Positions 1 through 8,691 of a stretch of 53,229 nucleotides of DNA are shown here, in pieces. The stretch is taken from assembly GCF_000241485.1 (NCBI RefSeq), contig NZ_JH584245.1:18886-72114 (forward strand), given 5' to 3'. The position numbers and the translations under genes are program-made. Each line of letters opens with the position of its first letter. The stretch's first letter is position 1. The notes beneath the pieces are model-generated. The model ran no database searches. It saw only the letters and a program-made list of their open reading frames with translations, and was not told the origin of the DNA. Source of the DNA: Sphingomonas sp. PAMC 26605. GTDB lineage: Bacteria; Pseudomonadota; Alphaproteobacteria; Sphingomonadales; Sphingomonadaceae.

Positions 1-2
1 CG

Positions 3-173
3 TTCTGGCCGCTTCCACTGCCGGTGCCGACCAAGGCACGATCGACGAACACGTTGACGTGGCAGCAGGTGCTGGCCTGGGGCGTGATCATCGCGATCGC
101 CGCTCCGGTCGCCATTACCGTCGCTGCCATGGTCATCATCGCCCTCGAGCTCTTGTTCGGCGTCCATCGATAA
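3..173 (+). CDS. C-terminal part of an unknown membrane protein
   Basis: An open frame enters from the left edge and stops at TAA 171-173, giving 56 visible residues. A basic, threonine-rich stretch is followed by one strongly hydrophobic segment of about 30 residues and a very short tail ending in GVHR. This is a single C-terminal transmembrane helix. The start and the catalytic or binding part lie outside the window, so no function can be given. The next gene starts 33 bases downstream on the same strand and could belong to the same transcript. Confidence 0.5.
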   Translation, partial: FWPLPLPVPTKARSTNTLTWQQVLAWGVIIAIAAPVAITVAAMVIIALELLFGVHR

Positions 174-206
174 CAGCGGCGCCGTATGCGCCCTGGGAGG
201 CGTGAA

Positions 207-548
207 ATGAATGACCTGGCAAGCTCGAGCCGCGTAGTGGCAACGGACCTTCGGCGTGCGGAGCGCTCGATCAACATGGCGGCGCGCGACACTGCGCAAT
301 TTCTGCTGACGACGCTCGATGTGACCGAGACCCACAAGCTTTCTCCGGCGATCGTCCATCGCACGGTCAAAGCGACAGTGAGCGCTCTGGCGGCATTGGT
401 CGAAAGCCAGGAGCAGATGGCACTGCGCGCTCATCTCAGCATCGAGAAGGTAGGCGTGGGGCTGGGTCTTACCGAAACTGATTGGGGGGAGAGCCTGCCA
501 AAGCCGGCAATCGAGCCGCAGGAATCCTTGGCTGTGGTCGTGGCCTGA
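207..548 (+). CDS. Hypothetical soluble protein, 113 aa
   Basis: I do not recognise this family. The frame is open from 186, but the start at 207 (MNDLASS) is preferred because GGGAGG lies just upstream at about 195-200. The protein is mostly predicted helix, with alternating charged and hydrophobic residues and no membrane segment or signal peptide. The last 25 residues are rich in Pro, Glu and Val and look unstructured. It lies in the same direction as the membrane protein and winged-helix genes that follow and may be cotranscribed with them. Confidence 0.5.
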   Translation: MNDLASSSRVVATDLRRAERSINMAARDTAQFLLTTLDVTETHKLSPAIVHRTVKATVSALAALVESQEQMALRAHLSIEKVGVGLGLTETDWGESLPKPAIEPQESLAVVVA

Positions 549-589
549 GTAGCTTTGCCAAGGAGCGAAACATATGCGCAGGTGGTGCG

Positions 590-1057
590 ATGGATACTCG
601 TATAATCCTTGCCTGTGCCTTCAATGGCACTCTCTTCGCAATCTGCAGCTTTGCGCTGTGGCGAGGCGGGAGACCGGAACGGGTCGGTGCTGTGGTAAAC
701 CTGTTCGGGTGCCTCACCACTGCGGTGGTGAGGCTTGCCTTCTCCGGGGCGTGGGCACCGGCCCACTACCTGGTGACGATCATCGATTTTGGAGTTTTGG
801 CTGTCTTTTTCTGGCTTGCTACGCACACCACCCGCTTCTGGCCTATCTGGGCTTCAGGCTTCGCACTCGCCGATATCGTTATTACTCTGGCCGGGGCCGC
901 CCTGCCCAAAACCCAGCTGTTCGCCTATCACACGGGGCTTGGAATATACGCGTACCTAGCCCTCGCTGCCCTCGCGATGGGCACTTATCGCCTCCCGCGC
1001 GACGCCACACCCGAACAGCGACGGGGGCTTAGATCACAATGGAAAGCCCCGATTTAG
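590..1057 (+). CDS. Hypothetical integral membrane protein, 155 aa
   Basis: The protein begins MDTRIILACAF and has about five hydrophobic segments with short loops, ending in a basic tail. It would sit in the inner membrane. No transporter or enzyme signature was recognised. The frame is open upstream to 482, but the start at 590 puts the first hydrophobic helix at the N terminus as expected. Its 3' end overlaps the start of the winged-helix gene by 19 bases, so the two are probably translated together and may work as a membrane protein and regulator pair. Confidence 0.55.
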   Translation: MDTRIILACAFNGTLFAICSFALWRGGRPERVGAVVNLFGCLTTAVVRLAFSGAWAPAHYLVTIIDFGVLAVFFWLATHTTRFWPIWASGFALADIVITLAGAALPKTQLFAYHTGLGIYAYLALAALAMGTYRLPRDATPEQRRGLRSQWKAPI

Positions 1058-1548
1058 ACCTGATCGACGTCAACGTGCGCCTGCCGCGTACACTCATCGA
1101 ATCCGTCATCATGCAAGCAGCGGCACCTCCTGGCGATCAGCCGGCGCGACGATTGGCCTTCGCCAAATGGGTCTTGGGAAGCCGTCGGCGCCGATCGAAG
1201 GCGCTGAAAAGCCTCCGCCTCGGCGAACCGACTTGGGATATGATACTCGACCTTTACATCGCCGATCGCGAGGGACGGCGCGTCGATGTCTCAAGCCTTT
1301 GCCTCGCCAGCGGCGTCGCGCCTACGACGGCCAATCGATATGTCGATCTACTCGTCGAAGATGAACTGATTTCGAAGGTCGGCGATGTCGATGACGGACG
1401 CCGCTCCTTCGTTAATATCAGCGCGGCACTGCGCGCCGCGATCGACGAGTGGTTGGATCAGGCGGAAGCGGGATTAACCGTTGCGGGCTGGACCGGTCCT
1501 TCGAACGCGATATCCGACCATGATGGGGATACCGAGCGGGCGCGCTGA
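1039..1548 (+). CDS. Winged-helix (MarR-like) transcriptional regulator
   Basis: This 169-residue protein has a basic N-terminal half and then a helix-turn-helix: residues of about 85-125 include a first helix (VSSLCLASGV), a turn and a recognition helix (TTANRYVDLLVEDELI), followed by a wing with DVDDGRRSFVNIS. That order is typical of MarR-type and related phage/plasmid winged-helix proteins. No ligand domain is evident. It starts inside the membrane-protein gene upstream. Its 3' end overlaps the oppositely oriented WGR gene by 91 bases, so one of the two stops may not mark a functional end. Confidence 0.6.
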   Translation: MESPDLDLIDVNVRLPRTLIESVIMQAAAPPGDQPARRLAFAKWVLGSRRRRSKALKSLRLGEPTWDMILDLYIADREGRRVDVSSLCLASGVAPTTANRYVDLLVEDELISKVGDVDDGRRSFVNISAALRAAIDEWLDQAEAGLTVAGWTGPSNAISDHDGDTERAR

Positions 1549-1796
1549 CAATAAGCGACCCCGAACCGCCGCGGTGCGGTCGCGCGGACGCGCAGGCAAG
1601 CGATGACGAGCCTGCGCGCCTGGCGCTCATCATCGGCGACGTGCGTGATCGATCGGCCGGCTGTCCCAAGGCGACCGAACGTGATCGTCACCAACCAAGC
1701 GCCGAACAAATCCTGTCGCGCTTCGACGCAGTAGCGTCGCCGACAATTGCGAGCGGCGTCTATCGCCGCGAGCTCGATGCTGAAACTCATGCGCAC
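1458..1796 (-). CDS. WGR-domain protein
   Basis: This 112-residue protein carries the WGR pattern: GAWLVTITFGRLGTAGR at about residues 32-48, followed by a helix with DERQARRLVIACLR. WGR domains bind nucleic acid and are best known in PARP enzymes and some bacterial regulators. Stand-alone WGR proteins of this size are common on alphaproteobacterial plasmids, and their role is unknown. No catalytic domain is attached. The ATG at 1796 is followed by a second in-frame ATG six bases later, and neither has a strong ribosome-binding site. The gene converges with and overlaps the regulator gene ending at 1548. Confidence 0.6.
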   Translation of the reverse strand: MRMSFSIELAAIDAARNCRRRYCVEARQDLFGAWLVTITFGRLGTAGRSITHVADDERQARRLVIACLRVRATAPRRFGVAYCQRARSVSPSWSDIAFEGPVQPATVNPASA

Positions 1797-1882
1797 ACGC
1801 TACCGAAAGCGGCATCGCCGTTCTAACGACTTGTCTGAATCACCCGGCGTGGGTGATCGATCTCCTGAATCTCCGGGGAACC

Positions 1883-1913
1883 GGGCGGCCCGCCAATGGC
1901 CGCCCGCGATTTT
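1883..1913 (+). terminator. Rho-independent terminator-like hairpin
   Basis: GGGCGGCC at 1883-1890 pairs perfectly with GGCCGCCC at 1898-1905 across a 7-base loop, and GCGATTTT follows. No forward gene ends close by (the nearest stop is at 1548). The site lies beyond the 3' end of cusF, in the 259-base gap from 1797 to 2055, which otherwise shows no gene. Confidence 0.45.
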
Positions 1914-1937
1914 CAGGCTACCTCAAAGGGTAGCCTG
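1914..1937. terminator. Perfect 9-bp hairpin downstream of cusF
   Basis: CAGGCTACC at 1914-1922 pairs with GGTAGCCTG at 1929-1937 around the loop TCAAAG. It has no T-run on the minus side. As the first strong structure beyond the cusF stop, it may help end or stabilise the cus transcript. Confidence 0.35.
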
Positions 1938-2055
1938 GGTGGCCGATCAGCCGCTTTTGCGCGCTGCTCCCGCATATCCTACGTCCCAATATCTTGGTGC
2001 TTAGTTGGGACGCTATGTCCGTCAACAGTGCCGAAGGATGCTTCACTGGCCGCAA

Positions 2056-2388
2056 TCAGCGACCTCGGATAGCTGTGACCTCTGCCGCGGAGCCGCGCAT
2101 CCGCATGGCAAAGTCGACTCGCTGTCCGACTTTCACGGTTTTGAGCAGTGTCGGTGGGATTGCCGTGAACGCCATCGTCATCGCAGGCCAGCCCAATGCC
2201 GCGATCGGCCCATGCTGGATCGTCACCTTGGTGGCTTTGGGATCAATCGCGGTCACGACGCCACTGCCGCGACCGACCTTCACGGTCCCCTTCATCGGCA
2301 TGCCGTGCATGGAAGCGCTCGACTGCGCCGATGCTGTGGTCGTCGTGAGGCCCGCGAGGACGGCGAATGCCAACAGGGTCTTCTTCAT
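2056..2388 (-). CDS. cusF: Periplasmic copper chaperone CusF-like
   Basis: This 110-residue protein begins with a cleavable signal peptide ([14 protein letters not shown], cleavage near ASA-Q). The CusF fold follows: [20 protein letters not shown], then the GWPAMTMAF segment, which holds the Trp and two Met residues that bind Cu(I) together with the conserved His (QHG). In related systems CusF hands Cu(I)/Ag(I) to CusB/CusA for export. It is the last gene of the efflux operon and its ATG overlaps the cusA stop (ATGA at 2385-2388). Upstream in-frame codons lie inside cusA and are not part of it. Confidence 0.9.
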   Translation of the reverse strand: MKKTLLAFAVLAGLTTTTASAQSSASMHGMPMKGTVKVGRGSGVVTAIDPKATKVTIQHGPIAALGWPAMTMAFTAIPPTLLKTVKVGQRVDFAMRMRGSAAEVTAIRGR

Positions 2389-5300
2389 AGCGTATTCCTT
2401 TGCAGCGGTGGGACTGGGGTCGAAGGGTGAGGGGAACGCCGGGAGCGCCGCAGCAGCAGGAACGCTGCCGGCAGTACCAGCATCGAGAGCAACGGTGCGG
2501 TGAGCATGCCTCCGATCATGGGAGCCGCGATCCGGCTCATCACTTCGGAGCCGGTGCCTGTACCGATCAGAATCGGAAACAGGCCAGCCAGGATCACCGC
2601 GACCGTCATAGCCTTGGGCCGGACACGAAGCAGGGCGCCTTCGCGCACGGCAGCTTCGACCTCGGCATCGTCCGGCACCGGGCCTCGGGCATCCAGCGCA
2701 TGCTTGAGGTAGATCAGCATCACCACGCCGAACTCCGCTGAGACACCGGCGAGCGCGATGAACCCGACACCGGTCGCGACCGATTGGTTGTAGCCGAGCA
2801 GATAGAGCAGCCATAGACCGCCGGTGAGCGCGAACGGGAGCGTGCCCATCACCAGCGCGGCTTCATCGAGCCGGCGAAATGTCGCGTAGAGCAGCAGGAA
2901 GATGATGACCAAGGTCGCCGGAACGACGATCTTCAATCGCTCGACTGCGCGCTGCAGATACTCGAACTGGCCGGTATAGGTGACACTGACGCCGGGCGGC
3001 AGTTTCACCTTGGCGGCGATCGCGTTCTGCAGATCACGAACGATGGTGGTGAGCGGCGCGCCGCGTCCATCGATATAGATCCACGTCACCGGCCGGCCAT
3101 TCTCGCTGCGCAGCATCGGCGGTCCATCGGTGATGCGGACGTCGGCGACGGTGCCGAGCGTGATCTGCTGCCCTGCCGGCGTCAGCACGGCCAGGTTGCG
3201 CAAACCCTCGATGCTATCGCGCAGCTCGCGCGGATAACGCACGCTGATCGGATACCGCGCGAGCCCTTCGACGGTCTGGCCGATCGTCTCGCCGCCGATC
3301 GCGCCCGACACGATCGACTGCACGTCGGCAACGTTGAGGCCATAGCGTGCCGCGGCGGCCCGGTTGATATCGACATCGATATACCGCCCGCCGGTGAGCC
3401 GTTCGGCCAGCGCCGACCCCACGCCTGGTACGGTCTTCGCGACCTGTTCGATCTCGCGCGCGGCCGCATCGATCTCGGCGAGGTTCGCGCCTGCCACCTT
3501 GATGCCGATCGGACTCTTGATGCCGGTCGACAGCATCTCGATCCGATTACGGATCGGGGGAATCCAGAAATTGGCGAGGCCCGGCACCTTCACCGCCTTG
3601 TCGAGCTGATCGATCAATTTGTCCTGCGTCATGCCCGCGCGCCACTGATCCTTGGGCTTGAAGCGGATCGTGGTCTCGAACATTTCGAGCGGGGCAGGGT
3701 CGGTCGCGGTGTCGGCGCGGCCGGCCTTGCCGAACACGCTTTCCACTTCGGGTACGGTCTTGATGAGCCGGTCGGTGAGCTGGAGAAGCTGGCCGGCCTT
3801 GGCGGTCGAGATCCCGGGCAGCGCGGACGGCATGTAGAGCAGGTCGCCCTCGTTCATCTGCGGGATGAACTCGCCGCCTAGCTGGCTGATCGGCCAGAGG
3901 CTGGTCGCAAACACGAGGCCGGCGATGACCAGCGCCTCTTTCGGCCGCACCAGTACCCAGTCGAGCGCCGGACGGTAGATGTGGGTGAGGACGCGATTGA
4001 TCGGGTTGGCATTCTCGGACGGGATGCGTCCGCGGATCAGTAGCCCCATCAGCACCGGGATCAGCGTGATCGACAGGATCGCCGCACCCGCCATCGCATA
4101 GGTCTTGGTAAAGGCGAGGGGCGCGAACAGCCGCCCCTCCTGACCCTGAAGCGAGAAGATCGGCACGAACGAGAAAGTGATAATGAGAAGGCTGAGGAAC
4201 AGCGCCGGGCCGACCTCGACCGCTGCCGCGGTGATCACGCGCCAGCGCTCGGCACCCGCCAATGTCTCATCGGGATGATTGTGCGCCCAATGTTCGAGAT
4301 GCTTGTGCGCGTTTTCGATCATGACGACGGCCGCATCGACCATTGCGCCGATGGCGATGGCGATGCCGCCCAGCGAGAGGATATTGGCGTTCAGTCCCTG
4401 CACGCGCATCGCAATGAAGGCGATGAGGATACCGAGCGGAAGCGTAAGAATGGCGACCAGCGCCGATCGAACGTGCCAGAGGAATAGCGCGCAGACGAGC
4501 GCCACGACGATGAACTCCTCGATCAGCTTACTGCGCAAATTGTCGACCGCGCGATCGATCAGGCCCGACCTGTCATAGGTGGTGACGACCTCCACGCCGG
4601 GTGGCAGGCTCTTCTTCAATTCCTCGAGCCGGGTGCGTACCCCGTCGATCACCTCGCGCGCGTTCTTGCCCTGGCGCATCACGATGACGCCGCCTGCGAC
4701 CTCGCCCTCGCCATTGAGCTCGGCCAACCCGCGCCGCATTTCCGGACCGATCTGGATCGTGGCGACGTCGCCGAGTGTCACGGGCACGCCGCCAACCGTC
4801 TTGAGCGGCACGCTGCGGAAATCGTCGAGCGTCTTCAGATAGCCGGTCGCGCGGACGATATATTCGGCCTCGGCCATCTCGAGGACCGATCCGCCGCTCT
4901 CCTGGTTGCCGCGCTTCAGTGCCTCGGTCACCGCCTCGTGGGTGATCCCGTAAGCGGCCAGCTTCTGCGGATCGAGGACGACCTGATACTCTTTCACCAT
5001 CCCGCCGATGCTCGCGACCTCGGCGACCCCCGGCACGGTCTTCAATTCGTAGCGCAGGAACCAGTCCTGGATGCTGCGGAGCTGTGCGAGGTCGTGACGC
5101 CCGGTCCGGTCGACCAACGCATATTCATAGACCCAGCCCACCCCGGTAGCATCCGGGCCGAGCGATGCCTTTGCACCTTCGGGCAGGCGGCTTTGTACCT
5201 GGCTCAGATATTCGAGGACCCGGCTGCGCGCCCAATAGAGATCGGTTGCGTCGTCGAACAGGACATAGACGAAGCTGTCGCCGACGAACGAATAGCCGCG

Positions 5301-5546
5301 CACCACGCGCGCGCCCGGCACGGACAGCATCGTCGTCGCGAGCGGGTAGGTGACCTGGTTCTCGACGATCTGTGGGGCTTGGCCCGGATAGGTGGTGCGG
5401 ATGATGACCTGAACGTCGGACAGGTCGGGCAGCGCATCGACCGCGGTCGAGCGGAGCGCGCCCACCCCGACGACGATCAGCGCGAGGGCTGCGAGCAGGA
5501 CGAGGACGCGCGCCTTGACGGACGCCTCGATGATCCTCGCGATCAC
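2385..5546 (-). CDS. cusA: CusA heavy-metal RND efflux pump
   Basis: This 1053-residue protein is a normal-length inner-membrane RND transporter of the heavy-metal (HME) class. It has an N-terminal helix, a first periplasmic porter domain, a cluster of transmembrane helices containing [16 protein letters not shown] at about 410, a second periplasmic domain and a final helix bundle ending in [11 protein letters not shown] pumps drive Cu(I)/Ag(I) or divalent metals out with the proton gradient. CusF next door and the CopA/CueR genes make copper/silver the likely substrate here. It overlaps cusB at the start and cusF at the stop by four bases each. Confidence 0.93.
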   Translation of the reverse strand: MIARIIEASVKARVLVLLAALALIVVGVGALRSTAVDALPDLSDVQVIIRTTYPGQAPQIVENQVTYPLATTMLSVPGARVVRGYSFVGDSFVYVLFDDATDLYWARSRVLEYLSQVQSRLPEGAKASLGPDATGVGWVYEYALVDRTGRHDLAQLRSIQDWFLRYELKTVPGVAEVASIGGMVKEYQVVLDPQKLAAYGITHEAVTEALKRGNQESGGSVLEMAEAEYIVRATGYLKTLDDFRSVPLKTVGGVPVTLGDVATIQIGPEMRRGLAELNGEGEVAGGVIVMRQGKNAREVIDGVRTRLEELKKSLPPGVEVVTTYDRSGLIDRAVDNLRSKLIEEFIVVALVCALFLWHVRSALVAILTLPLGILIAFIAMRVQGLNANILSLGGIAIAIGAMVDAAVVMIENAHKHLEHWAHNHPDETLAGAERWRVITAAAVEVGPALFLSLLIITFSFVPIFSLQGQEGRLFAPLAFTKTYAMAGAAILSITLIPVLMGLLIRGRIPSENANPINRVLTHIYRPALDWVLVRPKEALVIAGLVFATSLWPISQLGGEFIPQMNEGDLLYMPSALPGISTAKAGQLLQLTDRLIKTVPEVESVFGKAGRADTATDPAPLEMFETTIRFKPKDQWRAGMTQDKLIDQLDKAVKVPGLANFWIPPIRNRIEMLSTGIKSPIGIKVAGANLAEIDAAAREIEQVAKTVPGVGSALAERLTGGRYIDVDINRAAAARYGLNVADVQSIVSGAIGGETIGQTVEGLARYPISVRYPRELRDSIEGLRNLAVLTPAGQQITLGTVADVRITDGPPMLRSENGRPVTWIYIDGRGAPLTTIVRDLQNAIAAKVKLPPGVSVTYTGQFEYLQRAVERLKIVVPATLVIIFLLLYATFRRLDEAALVMGTLPFALTGGLWLLYLLGYNQSVATGVGFIALAGVSAEFGVVMLIYLKHALDARGPVPDDAEVEAAVREGALLRVRPKAMTVAVILAGLFPILIGTGTGSEVMSRIAAPMIGGMLTAPLLSMLVLPAAFLLLRRSRRSPHPSTPVPPLQRNTL

Positions 5547-6757
5547 TTCGTGTCCCCCGTGATCGGGCGCGCGGCGATGCCGGTCAGGCTCGCCTCGCTG
5601 TCGAGCAGGAACTGGCCCGATGCGACGACCTTCTCCCCTGCCGCCAGTCCTGCGAGGATTTCGGTCTGACCGCTCGCCTCGCGCCCGATACGGACCTCGG
5701 CCGGTCGGAAACGACCCTTGCCGTCGGCGAGCATGACGAGCGTGCGCTTGCCGGTGCGGATTACGGCTTCGGTCGGCACCAGCAGCGCGGTGTCGGACGT
5801 GCCGCCTAGATGGACGGTCGCGAACATGCCGGGGCGCAGGCGACCACCCGGGTTACGCAGCTCGATCCGTACAGTGAGCGTTCGGCTGTCCGCCTGCGTC
5901 GTCGGCAAGACGGCGATTACGCGGCCGGTGAAACGCTCACCGGGGAACCCCGCCAGATCGGCCGTCGCCGTCTGCCCGACTTGGACAGCGCTCGCGCGCA
6001 CTTCCGGCACCGCAGCGTTCAACCAGACCGTGCCGAGGCCGTTGACTTGCGCGAGCGTCTGGCCGGGCGCGAGCGTGACGCCGGCGCGGGCATCGAGTGT
6101 CTGGATAACGCCCCCGATCGGGCTGCGGATGGTGGTCATCCCGCGCCCGCCCGCCACGCCGCCCGGAATGCCGACCAGTCGCAGACGCTGGCGTGCGGCA
6201 GCGATCAACGATGGATCGCCGGTTTTGCGCACCGCTTCATATTCGCCCTGCGCGCCGCCCCATTCGGGGACCAGCACGTCGGCGATCGGCGCCCCGGCAC
6301 GAATTATGTCTCCCGGTGCGCGGCCATAGACGCGCTGGATGAAGCCTGCGGCACGTGCCTGCACGATTGCGATGTCGCGCTGATTGAAGTCGATCGCGCC
6401 GGTCACATCGAGCGTGCCGGCCAACGTGCCGGTGGTTGCGGTCGCAAGCCGAATGCCGAGGCTCTGCATTGCCGAAGGGTCGACCGTGACGCCTGGCTTT
6501 GCCGTTGGGCCGCTACTCGCGTCGGCATATTTGGGGACCGTCTTCATCCCCATCGACGACAGGGAATCCGGATCGTCGTAATGCTCCTGCGGCACCATCG
6601 GGTCGTAATAATAGAGCGGCTTGCGAGGAGTATCCGGCGTCCCGGCGGCAGGTGTCCCATTGCGCGTTCCAGCCAGATAATAGCCTCCAGCGCCCGCGAC
6701 GAGGGCGACAGCGGCAAGCGTCGCAGCGATCTGCGACCGTTGAAGTGACGTGGTCAT
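5543..6757 (-). CDS. cusB: CusB periplasmic adaptor
   Basis: This 404-residue membrane-fusion protein starts at 6757; the frame is open further up but that part lies inside cusC. One N-terminal membrane helix is followed by the heavy-metal-binding stretch [23 protein letters not shown], in which Met and His residues can bind metal. Then come the barrel-sandwich/hairpin region, the beta-barrel ([14 protein letters not shown]) and the membrane-proximal domain. It would link CusA to CusC. Start and stop overlap the neighbouring genes by four bases, so the operon is translationally coupled. Confidence 0.92.
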   Translation of the reverse strand: MTTSLQRSQIAATLAAVALVAGAGGYYLAGTRNGTPAAGTPDTPRKPLYYYDPMVPQEHYDDPDSLSSMGMKTVPKYADASSGPTAKPGVTVDPSAMQSLGIRLATATTGTLAGTLDVTGAIDFNQRDIAIVQARAAGFIQRVYGRAPGDIIRAGAPIADVLVPEWGGAQGEYEAVRKTGDPSLIAAARQRLRLVGIPGGVAGGRGMTTIRSPIGGVIQTLDARAGVTLAPGQTLAQVNGLGTVWLNAAVPEVRASAVQVGQTATADLAGFPGERFTGRVIAVLPTTQADSRTLTVRIELRNPGGRLRPGMFATVHLGGTSDTALLVPTEAVIRTGKRTLVMLADGKGRFRPAEVRIGREASGQTEILAGLAAGEKVVASGQFLLDSEASLTGIAARPITGDTK

Positions 6758-8007
6758 TGGTCCGCGCTCCCGAACAGGAGAATGAGCCGCGCGCCATCCG
6801 CGGCGACAGTCGCTCTGCGATCGAGCGTGGTGAGGACCGCGTCGGCAAGCGCGGCATGCGCGTCGGCGATGTCGGTGAGCGTGGCGCGCCCGGCGCTGTA
6901 ACTGCCGGTCTCGAGCGTCACCCGCTGCTCGGCGAGCGGCTCCAGCACGTCCCGAGCGCGCGACCATTGCGCGTGGTGCATCGCGTGATCGGCAAGACCT
7001 GCTTCGAGATCGGCGGTCAGTTCGCGCAAACTGGCATCTGCGCCGGCGCGTGCACTGTTGGCATCGGCAGCGCGGGCCGCGATCAACGGTTCCTGACGCC
7101 GCTTTTTGAACAACGGCAGGCCGATCGTAACCCCGGCAGACACGTAATCGCCGAACCGGGGATCGCGGCGTTGGTAGGACAGATCGACGCCGAAATCGGA
7201 ACGCCGTTCGGCCTCGGCGATGCGGAGGTCGGCATCCGCGCGACCGATCGTGGCACCGGCCAACACCAGCGTCGGATGCTCGCGAAGCGACGCGCGCAGG
7301 CGCGCCGGCTCTACCGTGAAGTTCGGGATAGGACCTGCGATGTCGGGGTCGGCTTCGCCCGTCCAGCGCGTGAGGTCCGCGCGCGCGCGGCCGACCATCG
7401 ACACCAGCTCGTCGCGCCGGTCCTGTAATTTCGCAACGGCTTCGCGCCCGGCGAGCACCTGCGCTGGCCGCGACGCCCCCGACGCGACCGCACCGGGCGA
7501 CGCTTTGACGAAGCGCTCGAGCCGTTGGAGCACCGTGTCGAGCGCTGCAAGTCGCTGCCCGGCATAAGCGAGACTGATCCAGGCAAGCGCGGCCTGAACC
7601 TTGACGATGCGGGCCACCACGCCGGTCTCTGCGTCGGCGACGCCTATGTCCGCTTCGGCGCGACCACGTTGCGCGCGACGCTTGGCGAGATTGGGAATGT
7701 CCTGCGAGACACCGACGCGCGCCCAGGTGAAGTTATCGCGCTGCGGCTCGAACGCGAGCGGTCCCGAGATCGGAAAGCTGTCGATCCCGAGCGCGAGCTT
7801 GGGATCGGGCAACTGCCCCGCGGCGCTTCGCGCCGATCGCGTAGCATCGGCGCCGAGCGACTTCGCCTTGATCGACGGCGCGTCGGCAGCAGCTTTTTGG
7901 AGTGCCGCGTCGAAGGTCAGCGGTCCGGCAATCGCCGGCATACTGACCGACGCGAGCGCGAGCCATACCAGCGCGCGCGACGCGCGGCGGCGTAAGGGGG
8001 TTCGCAT
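6754..8007 (-). CDS. cusC: CusC outer-membrane efflux factor (TolC family)
   Basis: This 417-residue protein has an N-terminal signal sequence (cleavage near AIAG), two long helical repeats and the typical GVTIGLPLFKKRR region at about 290 that marks the second repeat. No lipobox Cys is seen. It forms the outer-membrane channel of the CusCBA pump. It is the first pump gene and lies 90 bases downstream of the small Met/Cys-rich protein. Confidence 0.9.
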   Translation of the reverse strand: MRTPLRRRASRALVWLALASVSMPAIAGPLTFDAALQKAAADAPSIKAKSLGADATRSARSAAGQLPDPKLALGIDSFPISGPLAFEPQRDNFTWARVGVSQDIPNLAKRRAQRGRAEADIGVADAETGVVARIVKVQAALAWISLAYAGQRLAALDTVLQRLERFVKASPGAVASGASRPAQVLAGREAVAKLQDRRDELVSMVGRARADLTRWTGEADPDIAGPIPNFTVEPARLRASLREHPTLVLAGATIGRADADLRIAEAERRSDFGVDLSYQRRDPRFGDYVSAGVTIGLPLFKKRRQEPLIAARAADANSARAGADASLRELTADLEAGLADHAMHHAQWSRARDVLEPLAEQRVTLETGSYSAGRATLTDIADAHAALADAVLTTLDRRATVAADGARLILLFGSADQ

Positions 8008-8097
8008 TTCGTCATGTCCTGATCCTAGAGTTCACATCGCGTCGTACCCGGCGCATGCGCGCCGGGTCGCGTGACGGGCACGCGCGCGGACTTGAAA

Positions 8098-8466
8098 TCA
8101 GATCAGGATTGAAGGCGGTTCTGGTTCCGGAGCGGTCGAACGGCCCCGTAAGGCTGCGAAGATACCGATCTGCTCGTCACGATCGGAGCGGGCCGCAGCC
8201 TGGAGAACCATCGATGCGTCGGACAGCATCATCGGTCCGCCCGACGCCATCATGGCGATGCAGCCGGCCAAGCCGCACTTGCACGGCTTGTGGGCTGCGT
8301 TCTTCTCCGCCGCTGACATGCAGTCCGGCATGGATGCCATGTCGCTGGTTGCCATCGCTGCCATGTCCATCGCACCTGCCGGCGCGGCAAGCGCCTGGGC
8401 CGGCTGCTGCACAGCCAGCCCGACCATCACGCCGATCAGCATCAGGAAAAGGAACAGGCGCTTCAC
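8098..8466 (-). CDS. Small Met/Cys-rich, probably metal-binding, secreted protein
   Basis: A GTG start at 8466 is chosen because AGGA lies about eight bases upstream; an in-frame ATG at 8493 is the alternative. The 122-residue product has a hydrophobic signal segment (LFLFLMLIGVMVGLAV) and then a stretch rich in Met, Cys and His (MDMAAMATSDMASMPDCM, then KPCKCGLAGC). It ends PEPEPPSILI. The Met/Cys spacing suggests Cu(I) binding in the periplasm. It leads the cus operon. I do not assign a named family. Confidence 0.65.
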   Translation of the reverse strand: MKRLFLFLMLIGVMVGLAVQQPAQALAAPAGAMDMAAMATSDMASMPDCMSAAEKNAAHKPCKCGLAGCIAMMASGGPMMLSDASMVLQAAARSDRDEQIGIFAALRGRSTAPEPEPPSILI

Positions 8467-8634
8467 ATTCACTTCCTGCGGGGCGCCTCTCAACCTGTCA
8501 ATCGGCCAAGTCTTCTTCGCGAGATCATCGATTTGGTTACATGATGAATCGGAAGTCCGCCCTGTTGCTCGTGCTTGATAAAACAGGGCGGCGCAACAAT
8601 CGGCTCCGGCCGGGCAGAGACTGAGTAGGCAGGC

Positions 8635-8665
8635 TTGACCTTGACACGATGTCAGACCCTACATG
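8635..8665 (+). promoter_or_regulatory. MerR-family-type promoter/operator for copA-cueR
   Basis: TTGACC at 8635-8640 and TACATG at 8660-8665 are 19 bases apart, the unusually long spacer used by MerR-family activators. A perfect dyad lies inside the spacer: TGACA 8642-8646, CGA, TGTCA 8650-8654. The downstream operon encodes its own CueR-like regulator, so autoregulated copper induction is likely. The rest of the gap between 8466 and 8692 shows no gene; the cus promoter should lie there too but was not pinned down. Confidence 0.6.
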
Positions 8666-8691
8666 CCCCCGGGTAGAAGGAGTTTCACGCC

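Noticed and set aside
4938..5669. Plus-strand 243-residue frame over cusA
   Set aside because: It is antisense to a clear RND pump and has low-complexity Arg/Ala/Asp content.
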